Assembly (NCBI RefSeq): GCF_019175385.1
Contig: NC_083337.1
Span: forward strand, 44,430,938-44,494,937
Reading direction: 5' to 3'
From: Lycium barbarum
Taxonomy: Eukaryota; Streptophyta; Magnoliopsida; Solanales; Solanaceae
Length of the DNA: 64,000 nucleotides
Position 1 is the first letter of the stretch. The number at the start of each line of letters is the position of its first letter. Made by a program: the position numbers and the translations under genes. The notes under the pieces are model-generated. The model saw nothing but the letters and a program-made list of their open reading frames with translations, did no database searches and had not been told where the DNA came from. This document shows, one piece after another, positions 37,202 to 48,551 of this stretch.

Positions 37202-39012
37202 TGCCACACTACGAACCTAGGCCTGGACGTAACACGGCACCCGGTGCCTCACTGCATGTGACCGAGCGAACCAACTGGCTGGCGGAATCAACATGTGATA
37301 CCAGAACATAACTGACTTATAAGATAAAACTAACACATGCTGATTAACTGGGAGTCTGACCGAAATATCATAATACGGAAATACTTAGACAATCTGAAAA
37401 TATCTGAAAGTAGCCAACATGGCTAAACCAAAACAACTGAACGACTGAGTATAACTTCCAACAAGGCTAACATAACAAATATCTGACAGTCTGGTTTGTG
37501 TCTATGAAGCCTCTAAGAATACTGAATAATAGAGCTATCTAAAAACGAAAATAATTGGATAGCTGACAACGCCCCAACGGAATCTGGGGCTCACCAATAG
37601 CTGATACGTGCACTCCTAAGTAGCTGAGTCGTCAACCTGTATATCATTGATGTAGGCCCCCAAGCAATAAAAAGGGACATCAGCACATTTGAATTGTACT
37701 GGTATGTAAAGCAACTAAAGCAATAATGTACTAGAACTAAAACTGAAACTAATAACTGATAACTGTAAACTGTGATAGCAAAGGAAGTAGAGATATGAAT
37801 ACTCCCTGCTCTATATCTGAATCATCTATTTTATATGTGTTTATATATGTAAGGTCTTGGCCAAATAATAAATGCACGCTATGGCCTAGGCCTAGTAGTG
37901 CGTCAATCAATCGTCTCGGCTAACTATACATATACATAAGACTGTGCCCTTGGGAAAAATCACATATGTTCAATTATGGTTAATTAATAAAGACTGTGAC
38001 CCATAACAATAATGAACAATACTAAACTGAAATAGACATGCTGGATTGAACTGAAAACATTGACTGTTTCTGAGCATACTGAATTTCTAGACTGAGACTC
38101 ATTTGGTAACAATACATAAGTCTGTAAAGATTACGTGCTGAGTTTATGATATTCAAATTGGCAACCATGAACGAATTTTGTAACTGCAAACCCTGGAAGA
38201 TAACAATTCTACAACATATCATGAAACTAGGGCAAACTGTATTCTGAGTCAAATTACTGATATGTATGAAGAATGAGGCATAGGGAGAATCATGAACCTT
38301 CCCTAACGTAGAGAGTTAGCCTCACATACCTGTATACGCTCTAAGTCTTGTAACTACTGGTCTGAAATTGAGAAGAATCCCAAAAGCCTAAGTCTTGAAC
38401 CCTTAAATGGGTTTTCTTGAAAACCCTAGGTTAAGAACATTGAGTTCATGCTTAATGTTCTTAATCTTATGTTAGAATTCACTTAGGATAATTAGAATTC
38501 ACTTAGGATAATTAGAATTAACTTACCTTGATGTTCTTGGTGATGGAGGAGAGGAACAGGTCGTTCTAGGGTCTAGGGACTTGTGAAAATAAAAATTAGA
38601 ACTGAAACCCGATATTTATAGGTTCTGGTGCACGTTGGAAAATACGAACCAAAATATGGTCTGTATTCTGAATTACGGTCTGTAAAACTGGACCGTAATA
38701 TAACATACTTCAAAAACAGAAACACTGCTTTATTTTCCTCCTCAAATACGATCATAATTTACGGGCCGTATTCCAAAATACGGTTCGTATTTAACAATAT
38801 AATTTCCACAAGCCAAATTCTAGAATGCACAGTGATTTAGATGCCAAAATGCGACCTGAAATATGGGTCGTATACTGAAATGCGGTCCGTATTCTGGGGC
38901 ATAAATTCCCATCTGACAACTGAAGAGAAATTTTCAATTTCCACATTCTTTATATGGTTTTCTAACTCTAGAATCATGGTCAAAGCTTAAGTTAAAGGTC
39001 TGAGGTAATACA
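37202..39012 (-). mobile_element. 5' LTR of element E (family C, 1811 bp)
   Basis: The reverse complement is collinear with 8784-10543. It has ACGGTCCGTA-type palindromes (about 38640-38910), a TATA-like box (about 38611-38620) and a terminus at 39012. The flank at 39013-39017 is gttag. Its partner flank is found at 10544-10548 in inverted form, not at 21358-21362. Confidence 0.88.
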
Positions 39013-39690
39013 GTTAGTTAAGCTTGAAAGCATTTATGAGTGTAAGGTTAAGTGAATATAATTGTAATTTCTCACCATGAACATTTAGTTCCTATCAGTA
39101 TTGCTAGAGTCGCTGAATTCCATTTCTGCTTTAACTTTTTTATGCTAGAGTTCATTGTCTTGCTCTCTTTCAAACATTATTAGTTGTTTTATTTTTTTCG
39201 AGATTTAGAATTATGCATGTATTTTCAAGTTTGTGATTTTTTGAATTTTGAACGCGAGACTATATGACTTTATGTTAGAACTTTGTCTCCCTCATATATT
39301 TTTTTTATACTATATTTTGGTGGTTACGACATATATCAACTATAGAAGATACCAAGTTTTCCTGGCGAATCAATCATAAATCTTGGTCATAACCTTTTAT
39401 GTTTTCAATCATGAGACATGTAAGTTTGATGTTTTGTTAATTAGGTATAGTGCACTCAAGATAGTGGTCATTTGACAGTCTGGCAAGGCCGATAATTTTA
39501 GCAATTTGGTTATTAATTTATATTTCATTTCACTTATTTATTTTAGATATCTAAATTCTTGTTATATTGGAAGAACCCTTATTTTTATAGTTAAATTTTA
39601 ATGAGACAAATGATTCTTCTCAACTTTTGCAAAGTGTGAAATTTATGCATTTAGTCAAAATATTAAATGCTTAACTATCAAATGTGAAGT
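39013..39690 (+). repeat. Repeat R copy 1, part 3
   Basis: This is similar to 41770-42381 over its whole length: CTTGAAAG, TTCTCACC, AGTATTGCTAGAGTCG and AGGCCGA blocks in the same order. It has no coding content that I recognise and is probably an old non-autonomous transposon or local duplication. Confidence 0.75.
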
Positions 39691-41570
39691 TTCACTAATA
39701 GATATATATTTGTTAATTATTTATTCTATCTATTGGTTTTTTTCTTTTTTGATTACAAAGCAATACCAGGTCAATAATGAAGAGGGAGATCGTTTTGTAA
39801 ACAAATACGTCTTGTGAAATTAAACATAAATAACAATGTCTCTGAAAATGAAAAGTTGAGTTTTAAGAAAATAAACTAATAAGTTGAATTGTTTCATATC
39901 TTTTTCACCCACTGTTTTTGGGTATTTTTCTTTGGATTTTTTTTTTTTCGAAAAACAAAAGCAGTTCAAAATTGATGTTGCTATACAGATAAATTAAGTG
40001 CCAAACTAAAGTAAAATATAAGAAGCATGTGTACATGGACAAATGATTTTTTCCTAAGATGCGGTTAACTCTGTTAAAAGGATAAATTTTCTCTGTTTTG
40101 GAACAAATGAACGAAGATTAGAATATATCTATAACAAAAAGACCAAAAATCTTATTCTCCCTATAGTTTAATTGGAACCATGCATTAATAGATCCACACT
40201 TATTACCAAACAATGCAAATTCAATGATAAATTTGATTTTTAGTTTCAATAGAATTTTTTGAATTAATTTTAAATGAGATATGTACACTGAAACACTCTA
40301 ATACTATAATTGCTTAGAATTAACTAAGCTTATTTTACGAGAAGTAAAACCTAAACAAACCAACTAGAATGTAGAACCACAACTAATTTCAAGAGACACA
40401 TAATTCTTTATGTGTCAAAGGGTTAAGGTTTCTATTAAAAATAATTAAATGATCGATTGAGCAAATTGATTTTTTATCAGATGTCTCAGAAAGGATGACC
40501 AATCAGCTTTAACCATATTCACAATCAGAATAAAAATAATTTATATATGATTTCACTGGGTATGTTGTTGTTTTTTTGTATAGGATTTCAAGAGATCATT
40601 CAAATAGAAGAAATTGAAAAAAAAAAAAAACTAAATAACGACAAAAACCATTCCAATTTCTTCAAATGAAAAGTACTGCCTTGACAATGGCGGATGTGCA
40701 TTGATTTCTCGAGAACGAGAGAGCTCATGACTTTCTATTATACTCAAATATATGCGTGTGTAAAACAAAGTCTGATAGAACTCGATATATATTTTCCTGC
40801 CCATACTATCAATTCAGAACCCATGGTATGTCTAAATTTTGGACATTTTAGTGGTCCTTATATTAACTCCGATGTATGCACACTTAATATGGACAACATT
40901 TATGGTACAAATAAATTAATTTCGTACAAAATTAGAACACCCAGATAACAATTAAATCACGATTTTTAAAAGAAATCAATAATAACATCTGATCAGTACC
41001 ATCAAAAACTAATTGAAAATCTAACAGTTATGACCTTGATGAACCTTTGATCTTCCTTGAGAAGAAAAATAACCTGTAATTGGATCAATGAGTCACCATG
41101 AATTAGGTGAAAGGAGAACCCAAAATTCATGGCACCTCATTGACCAATAAGAGGTCATCGTCTATATTTAATACAATAATGTGATGTCTTGTTTTATGTA
41201 AAAAAAATATGTATGAATTTTCACCTATATTTATAGCCCATTAAGGGCTTGGGTTTGGTCAAGTCATTCTACCTATTTAGTTACTCATTTTTGATATGAG
41301 ATTTCATAAATACATTTTACATTTCATTAGTTCAAGTATTTTAACAATCTATGCTCTTATAATAATAGTTTTACATATATGAGATGCACAAAGTTGATCT
41401 CACTAGTTTATATGAGACATCATTAACTCGAGTTTTATTTGAATGAATAATCCTCTCACCATTTTGATTTAGTTGTGGAAGTTAAGGATATGAAAAATTA
41501 AAATCGAACCAAATTTACATAAAATCCGATATTATTTTTCGCTTAGTTTTGTTGATTTAAATTATTAAGA
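39691..41570. other. AT-rich intergenic DNA, nothing recognised
   Basis: There are poly-A and poly-T runs, and no motif-bearing frame. The 84-codon frame at 40694-40948 has no feature I know and is not called as a gene. Confidence 0.6.
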
Positions 41571-42381
41571 AAGCTATATTATTCTATTATTTTCACTATT
41601 TTATAATATCGAATAAAATATAGGGATTATTCTAAGGAAACTTTATACATTTTTAGCAATAAATGTTGTTTAGGCGTATTCATTAAGTTATCTTCATGAG
41701 CATGTATCCTTCTCTATTTAACGTAGTTAGAAGTAATTCATTTATTATTTTTATAATTAAGGTTTGTCAAGTTTGAAAGAGTTTATGAGTGTAATGTTAA
41801 GTTAATATGATCGTAATTTCTCACCGTGAACATTTAGTAGCAGTCAGTATTGCTAGAGTCGGAAAATTCCACTTCCGCTTTGGCTTTTTGATTCTGTAGT
41901 TCATTGTCTTGATCTCTTTCAAACTTTATTAGTTTTTTTATTTTTTCGAGATTTAGAATTATTCATGTATTTGCAAGTTTGTGATTTTTTTAATTTTGAA
42001 CGTGAGACTATATGACCTTATGTTAGAAATTTGTTTTCCTCATGCCAAGTTTCCCCGGCGAATCAATCATACAATCTCGATCATAACCTTTTATGTTTTC
42101 GATCGTGACACATGTAAGTTTGATGTTATGTTAATTAGGTATAGTGCACTCACGATAGTGGTCATTTAGTCTGGCAAGGCCGACAATTTTAGCAATTTGG
42201 TTATTATATTTCATTTAACTTATTTATTTTAGATATCTAAATTCTTGTTATCTTTGAAGAACGCTTAATTTTATTGTTAAATTGTAATGAGAAAAATGAT
42301 TCTTCACAACTGGTGCAAAGTGTGAAATTTATGGATTTAGTCAAAATATTAAATGCTTAACTATCAAATGTGAAGTTTAAC
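41571..42381 (+). repeat. Repeat R copy 2 (uninterrupted)
   Basis: This uninterrupted copy aligns in one piece with the reverse complement of 18394-18344 plus 10682-10544, followed by 39018-39690. It shows what copy 1 looked like before element A and element E inserted. Its identity is unknown. Family B LTR sequence starts at 42382. Confidence 0.75.
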
Positions 42382-42553
42382 TGTGATGTCCCAAATCGGG
42401 CAACGTGCGGGCACCTACCATTTCCCACCTTGGTAGGCGAACCCTTTCCAAAATCATTTATTGAAGCACAATAGATTAAATAAGACAATCAAAATATAAG
42501 TCACAAACATAGATAATATTAAGGATAAGTAGATAAGTGCGGAAATAATACAA
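42382..42553 (-). mobile_element. Family B LTR fragment (3' end)
   Basis: This begins TGTGATGTCCCAAATCGGGC and carries GCGGGCACCTACC and GGTAGGCGAACCC, as at 6693. It is cut at 42553 by a family B LTR on the other strand. Confidence 0.78.
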
Positions 42554-44620
42554 TGTAACGACCCGTTTGGTCGTTATTGCATTTTCAGAACTTTTTTACC
42601 CTTTCCCGAGCTTGGTTAGCTTATTTTGACCTAAGGGGATAGTTAACATGCTTCCCAATGTGTCTAGATTTTATTAGGGAGATTTTTTTGTGAAATTTGG
42701 GCTTAAAGCGAAAAAGAGTTGATTCAAAGTAGATTTTTGGGTAAATGGACCTTTTTCATAAATCCATCAATTTTGAGAGGTCCGGATGATCAGTTAGAAT
42801 TTGTGTGTATATCTGGTTCAGTTCCCAATGCACTCGGATGCATTTTGGGACTTGGGTTGGGAAGTTAGATATGAGGTATCAGGGGTTGACTCGGTCAATG
42901 AGATCTCCGTTGGAGATTTGGAGGCCACGAATGCGTTTGTAGCACATTTTTATGTATATCTGCATATTTGGTTTGTGTCCGGAAGGTTCCGGGGTGGTTT
43001 CGGGTGTCGATTTCAAATTTGGAACACACCAGAATTTTCTGGTGTCTGGTGGGAACCATAGCGGTAGGGCTAACCGCCAATGCGGTGGTGCCATGGTGGT
43101 AGGGCTGACCGCCAATACGGTGGTGCCATTGCGGTAGGGCTAACCGCCAATGCGGTGGCGCCATGGCGCTAAGGCTGACATCCAACGGTGGCGCCATGGT
43201 GGCCTATTGACCGCCACAGCGGCCGACGAGCAGTTTTCTGATTTAAAAGCCTTTGAAACCCTTATTTCCTTCCATTCCTTATATTATATTTCCTTAGTAT
43301 ATTGGAGGCGAGTTGAGGATATTTTGGTTAGATTTCTCTTGAGGGTAAGTTCTCGAATCTCAATCTCTTCCATTACCTTTTGTAAGTAAGAATTTATGCT
43401 AGTAACTCCATAGAACTTGGAGAATAAGAGAGGGTTTTTGGGTTTCTTTCTTGAATAAGTTTTTTAATCATAAAACCCTGATTTGTTGGTGGATAAATCT
43501 TGATTAAACATGGATTTGTTGAGTAGTAACTATATAAACATGATTCTTTAATTATTTGTGGCTAATTTGTGAGATTTAAGAGTTAGGGTTTATACCAAAA
43601 ATTGGGGATTTGTACTTGAAATTCGAAATTAGGTGAATCCTTAAGTTAATTAGCAATTAGTTGTTGGGTTATGATCACGCAGTGCTTAATTTGATATTTT
43701 ACTCCCGAATTTCCCATTTTGACCTTGTGGGCTCCCTTTCCCCATATTCTAGGGTTGGATTTGACCTAATTCGAATGATAGCAATATAGGTATCGATCAT
43801 CATGATTTCTAATCTAGATATCGAATATGCCTAGACTTTCTTGATCTTGAGGCTCAGTGAAAGGCGAGGCTAAGGAGTGATTGTTGGTGTTTTGTTGTTC
43901 GACCATCCAGGTAGGTTATGGCTTACCCTTGGTGTGACTTCGTATAGCGAAGCATATATTTAGATTATATTGTCAGAGAAAGCATGTAAACCTTCGGGTA
44001 TGAAGTTGGGTTGGATATTGTATTAGGTTGGGCCCTGTTGTGTGGTTGTGGCTAGCCACCCCGTTGTGTTGTGATTGATTTGTCCTATTGATTGTGGGCT
44101 TGATGCCGCATAGCAATAGTGGATATTAGAGACTACTGAGATATCTTGTTCATGATATTGTGGTGCCCCACTTGTTGACATTTGATTTTGAGGATAGTAT
44201 TCTATATGACTTGCGTAGTCCTTCATGATATTGTTGGCGTACCCATGTTGACTCGTACATCGCACTCATTCAGAACTCTCATGGAATATTATTGATACAT
44301 TGTTGATACTTGATGAAACACTGTGATGAGCTGAGCTCAGTTTGCATGAGGGTGATGTGAGTAGTCTGATGTCTGATGGTTGTCCCGACATCGTGGATTG
44401 TGTGCAAGTGATGTGAGTAGTCCGATGTCCGATGGTTGTCTCGGAATCATGGATTGCATGAAAGAGAGATAAGAGTCCGTGATATGAGGTCATGTACAAG
44501 AGCGGATGGGTGTTGATAAGAGATCTTGTTGTTGTCATCTGCATACTATCATACATTTAGCACTCATCTTGCATCTATATATATCTATATATATACATGA
44601 ACATAATTTACATAATAGGG
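42554..44620 (+). mobile_element. Family B LTR, 3' end missing
   Basis: It starts TGTAACGACCCGTTTGGTCG and follows 20782-21362. It then has the GCGG tandem repeat (43060-43215) and regions matching the other family B copies up to about 44600. The 3' terminus (GCACGTTGCCC-type) is not reached, and pararetroviral sequence takes over further right. The boundary is approximate. Confidence 0.75.
43060..43215 (+). repeat. Tandem repeat, about 34 bp x 4, with GCGG/CCGC palindromes
   Basis: Units are GCGGTAGGGCTAACCGCCAA followed by TGCGGTGGTGCCAT. Each unit can fold on itself through GCGGT/ACCGC. It is GC-rich against an AT-rich background. Confidence 0.88.
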
Positions 44621-45411
44621 AGAATCGTACAGAAACATAGTTGATAAAACTTACATGACTCGAAGATGGAGGGAGGTTTCCCTTTCGGGGAACCCCAAAA
44701 ACTACTTCACACTAGGAGAAAAGTATTGCAAACTTAATACTATTTTATAATAGAAGTTTATATTGCAGGGCTTTTGGACTGGAAAAGGGATTGAGGCATT
44801 TGATGAAATAGAAGGGGAATATGTTTTTTCTAGAGAGATGTTGGTGATGCTCTTCTTGATGATGTCTTTGTTTCTCCACAAATGCTCTTATTTGTATACG
44901 TCTGGCGGACTTCAACTTCGGATTTTAAAATATGAAAGACTCTTTTGAGTTCAGTTGGGTGCTCGTTGAGCCCCATCGTCACGTGAAACTTTTCTAAAAG
45001 AAGCTTTATTTTCTTGTCCGTTTGCTGATCTGTCCATTTACTGTGGCTACTTTATTAAAGTTACTTTAATAAAGTCTCTTTTTGAAAATGTCTTCTAGCC
45101 GTTGCTTTGTTCAACGAATCTTTCAGTCATTTGTCTTATCATTATTACTCAAGATTTATTATATATATATATTATGTGTCTAGATTATGCAATGCTATAG
45201 AATCAAAACTCATCCCTGAAACTTCGTCATTTGATTCTTACGAATCATGAAATGCACTGTTCTGAAAATTTACCATTTCTCCTTCATCTGAACTATGAAC
45301 TGGTGACATCCCTGGACTTGGAGATAATTCTGGACTAGGATTTCTTACTATATGTTTTTCTTGTCCTTCCTTTGTCTGAAACAACCTTTCCAATCTCTTT
45401 AACTATGTTCT
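44621..45411 (-). other. Undefined junction and probable pararetroviral non-coding region
   Basis: No frame is recognised here. From about 44960 rightwards the sequence probably belongs to the virus intergenic region that follows the transactivator gene. A near-perfect palindrome, CTTTATTAAAG/CTTTAATAAAG, lies at 45049-45075. A CACGTGACG element (minus strand, about 44978-44990) resembles G-box and as-1 type promoter sites. The promoter reading is weak. Confidence 0.4.
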
Positions 45412-45669
45412 CTATTTTGTCATTCTTTTTCTTTTTGGCAAGTATGTTTTTCTTTGTAGAAGTAGCTCCTTGCATAAGTGTCTTTGGTAGTCTCCGTCTT
45501 GTCTGGAGAGAGATGAATATCGCTCATCTTCACTTTTTGGCAAAGTGACAGCCATCAACGGATTTGATGAGTCTTTACCGGCTACCGTTTGAGCCGGACT
45601 AGCTGTATCTTTATTCGATACAGTTGATCTATTTGCATTCATTGGAGAATGCACACCCGTCTCATCCAT
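45412..45669 (-). CDS. Short frame after the viral transactivator
   Basis: An 85-codon open frame lies immediately downstream of the transactivator frame on the viral sense strand. It is rich in Ser, Thr and Asp/Glu and ends with a basic run (KRKRMTK). It may be the detached C-terminal part of the transactivator or an unrelated frame. I recognise no domain. Confidence 0.35.
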   Translation of the reverse strand: MDETGVHSPMNANRSTVSNKDTASPAQTVAGKDSSNPLMAVTLPKSEDERYSSLSRQDGDYQRHLCKELLLQRKTYLPKRKRMTK

Positions 45670-45720
45670 TTTTGTCTGAGATGGAAAACTCTAGGATTAT
45701 GCTAACTTGAACTTTACTAC

Positions 45721-46443
45721 TTATAGTCTTTGTTCTAACATCCTTGCTTGCTCCAAGAGTTTCATTTTTTCTTGGATGAGTGTCTCTTTTTGCTGGTTAA
45801 GTCTTTTGACGGTCTCAGTCATAGTAGAACAGTGATCGCAAAAAATCACCTTGTCTGTGTCTTTTTGTATGTTATACTGAGGGATTTTGTCTGGATTTTG
45901 TTTAAGGGCTAGAGAAATATAGTAGTTTTGACCCAACATTCCTCTAGCATAATCTAATGTCTCAGTAAAATCATTAAATCCTTTAAAAAGAGGTTTTCTT
46001 ATGTCTTTAATGGAGTCTAAGACTTCTATCCAAGTTTGAAAAACACCATTAGTCTTACCCTGGACTACAACATAAAATTTAAATTTTTTGTCTAAGTTTT
46101 TGTCTGTAAAATACTGACAAAGTGCATTTAAGGTGGCTATAAATTGTTTAGAATCTTTTCTATTATGTGATATCCACAAATTGTCTACTAAACATGTCTG
46201 TTGTTTTTCTATTACATATTCTGGTAATACCTTAAAAGTCCTATTGGATGGCGGAAAGAATATCAAATTATTGGCTCCAAAATGTATTCTTTCTAAGGCG
46301 TTTCTTTCTAATGCAGATGTAGGTCTAAAATGAAGGTTACATAATACCTTTTGTCTGTAAGTGTCTTTGGTTGAGGCTATGCCTTTTCCCTTGTCTGTTG
46401 TCTGAGAACTCGATGGTCTCATGTTGTTCAAATAAGAAATCAT
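45721..46443 (-). CDS. Viral transactivator/viroplasmin (ORF4-like), open over 240 codons
   Basis: The frame starts five codons' worth of bases or fewer after the RNase H stop (46448). Residues about 100-170 hold the caulimovirus viroplasmin fold: FYVVVQGKTNG, then VFQTWIEVLDSI and FNDFTETLDYARGML. This is the domain shared with the N-terminus of eukaryotic RNase H1. In caulimoviruses the protein forms inclusion bodies and lets ribosomes reinitiate on polycistronic RNA. The C-terminus (about 205-240) is a predicted coiled coil (KRLNQQKETLIQEKMKLLEQ). It is the longest undamaged viral frame here. The family usually has a longer protein, so the C-terminus may be lost. Confidence 0.82.
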   Translation of the reverse strand: MISYLNNMRPSSSQTTDKGKGIASTKDTYRQKVLCNLHFRPTSALERNALERIHFGANNLIFFPPSNRTFKVLPEYVIEKQQTCLVDNLWISHNRKDSKQFIATLNALCQYFTDKNLDKKFKFYVVVQGKTNGVFQTWIEVLDSIKDIRKPLFKGFNDFTETLDYARGMLGQNYYISLALKQNPDKIPQYNIQKDTDKVIFCDHCSTMTETVKRLNQQKETLIQEKMKLLEQARMLEQRL

Positions 46444-46447
46444 ATCA

Positions 46448-46873
46448 TTAGTTAGTAGTAATTTTTAATCTACTTAATTGGTCTGCTAGATTATTGTCTT
46501 TTCCTTTTATATGTTCAAACTTTAAGTTATAAATTGGAATGGTATCTATAAAATTTAACCATCTTCGTCTACTACTATTTTTATCATTAATCTTTTGATA
46601 GAATTTAACTATAGTTTCACAGTCTATTCTAACTAATATTTCCGGTTTGTTTAAGATATACAATCTAAAACTATTTAATCCATATATTACAGCTAAAATT
46701 TCTGCATCTATACTACTCATATTTCCTTTTTCTCTATACTTACCACTTTGATAAGCACATATCTTTTCTTCACTTTTATTACTATATTTATTTGGTTTTG
46801 CTTTTAATACTATTCCCCATCCTTCGAAGCTTCCATCTGTTTCTATAATTAAATAGTCTGTCTCTAGGGGCAT
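46448..46873 (-). pseudogene. Viral RNase H
   Basis: This is the RNase H domain of the pararetroviral polyprotein, open over 141 codons. It shows IIETDGSFEGWGIVLKA (Asp), SSIDAEILAVIYGL (Glu), VRIDCETIVKFYQ (Asp) and NNLADQLSRL (Asp), so all four catalytic acids are kept. It would degrade the RNA template during reverse transcription. It is separated from RT by a stop/frame break near 46880-46960 and stops just before the transactivator frame. Confidence 0.85.
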
Positions 46874-46960
46874 ATTTAAGTCAGGAATATTTTTTACTTT
46901 TTCTTTAATTCTTTTTACTAATTTAATGCCTTCTGTATTAAAGTGTTTTTGACCATTTGA

Positions 46961-47815
46961 TCATATTTTTGAATGCAATGGTCCTGCTCTTTTCCCTAGG
47001 TCTTTTATAAAATTTCTAGCATAATTTATTATTCCTAAGAATTTTTGTAGTTCTTTAATATAATTTAGCTTATCTGGCATTTCTAAAGCTTTTTTAGCTA
47101 TATGAGATTGTAATTTTATCTTACCATCTCCTAGTAATACTCCTAAAAAATTTATATGGTTTTTAAATAATTCCATCTTTTTCTTGCTAATTATTATTCC
47201 ATTTTCTACAAATAGTCTAAATACCGTTTGTAGATGTCCTAAGTGTTCTTTCATGTCTTTACTAAATACTAATATGTCGTCTACATATACTAGCACAAAC
47301 CTTTTATATTCTCCAAATATACTATCCATTTTTCTTTGAAAAATTGGTGGAGCTGTCTTTAATCCAAATGGCATTACTAATTATTCAAAATGTCCTTCAG
47401 GACAGGTGAATGCAGTCCATTCTATACTTTCTTCATGCATTCATACCTGCCAGTATCCTGATTTACAATCAAATTTACTAAATATTTTCTTGCCTTGTAT
47501 TCTATTTATTAATTCTGTTTTATCAGGTAACTTATATCCATCTGTCCTAGTATTATCATTAAGTCTTTTATATTTTATTACCATTCTGGCTTTTCCTCTT
47601 ACTATTTCACTATGGTTTCTTACCATAAATGCTGCAGATCTACGTTTACAAGTAGATCTCCTTATTACTCTTAGATCTAATAATTATTTTATATGTACTT
47701 TAAAGTCTTCTACATCTTGGTTAGTTGCTTCTATTGAGGCTGTTTTAATTACATATTCTGGATTTATTATGTCTAATTTACATTCAATCTTGTTATTCTT
47801 CCAGTATTTTATAGG
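46961..47815 (-). pseudogene. Viral reverse transcriptase (in-frame stop)
   Basis: This is the RT of the pararetrovirus, which copies pregenomic RNA to DNA. The frame at 47441-47626 carries the first motifs (ARMVIKYKRLNDNT, FSKFDCKSGYWQV with Asp). The frame at 46961-47374 carries MPFGLKTAPPIFQRKMD and the catalytic box YVDDILVFSKD. Between them a TAA stop at about 47380 interrupts the conserved stretch before MPFGLK. More stops lie near 47650-47700. The catalytic residues are intact; the gene is not. Confidence 0.87.
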
Positions 47816-48266
47816 TTATTCTCCTATAATTTTTATTTCATCTAGTATTTTTATTATATTATCTAGATCTTTTTGATTTTTTATCATTCCTATTGTTTCT
47901 ATCCATGTTTTAAAATTATATAATTCTGTTTCTATATCTATTAAAGTATAATTTTTCTCTATTAGATTTTCGTCTTCTAATATTTCTTCTTCTAAAATTA
48001 TATTCTTTATTTCTGCCTTGTTTTTACAGCATGTATTATTTTCTTGACAGTCTTTACAACAACTATCTTCCTTCTTTTGCATGTCTATTTGATCTGTGGT
48101 TGGGATTTTCTTATGTCGAATCCTGGTTTCAGTCTTAAGAGCTTGTACTGGTGTATGAGTAATATTTTTTAGGAAAATTACTTCATCTCTTGTAATCATA
48201 CAGCTTCCATTATTATGCAACATGAAGTCTAATCCTATGACAAAGTCTACATTTATATTCAAGTCT
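47816..48266 (-). pseudogene. Viral protease C-terminal half and linker
   Basis: This is the continuation of the protease on the far side of the Copia element. It contains VDFVIGLDFMLHNNG, the second conserved stretch of caulimovirid proteases. A Cys-rich linker follows (SCCKDCQENNTCCKNK) and an acidic segment before RT. The clean split with target duplication cttac shows the frame was continuous before the insertion. Confidence 0.82.
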
Positions 48267-48271
48267 CTTAC

Positions 48272-48504
48272 TATTGCGGTATAATATCTTGATAATATTT
48301 GATATTATTTGGTAGCATATTTGTAGGGAGATAATTACCATATATTAGTTAGTTTCCTTGTTTCACTAATTACCATATATTAGTTAGTTTCCTTGTTTCA
48401 CTAGGATCTTAGTTTCCTTGTTTCACTAGGGTTCAAGATTGTATCCTATATATATTCTCTCTTGGTGAATGAATGGAACGAGTCAAGATTGTATAGTTTC
48501 TACA
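48272..48504 (+). mobile_element. 5' LTR of the Copia element
   Basis: At 233 bp it contains two direct copies of AATTACCATATATTAGTTAG and three of TTTCCTTGTTTCACTA. It differs from the 3' LTR at three sites. Confidence 0.93.
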
Positions 48505-48519
48505 TGGTATCAGGCCACA
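48505..48519 (+). other. Primer-binding site of the Copia element
   Basis: TGGTATCAGGCCACA begins directly after the LTR. The first nine bases match the initiator-Met type. Confidence 0.75.
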
Positions 48520-48551
48520 CGTTTTTTTTCTTCTCTTCATCGTAAATTTTC

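Noticed and set aside
21363..39012. Element E as a complete element with two family C LTRs in place
   Set aside because: The left LTR is only about 450 bp, an A' LTR lies between it and pol, and its flank does not match the right flank as it stands.
40694..40948. 84-codon frame in the AT-rich gap as a possible host gene
   Set aside because: No domain, no signal, no splice structure recognised; length is compatible with chance.
44621..44960. Frame 44763-44948 as a gene beside the virus
   Set aside because: Short, no motif, and spans an undefined LTR/virus boundary.
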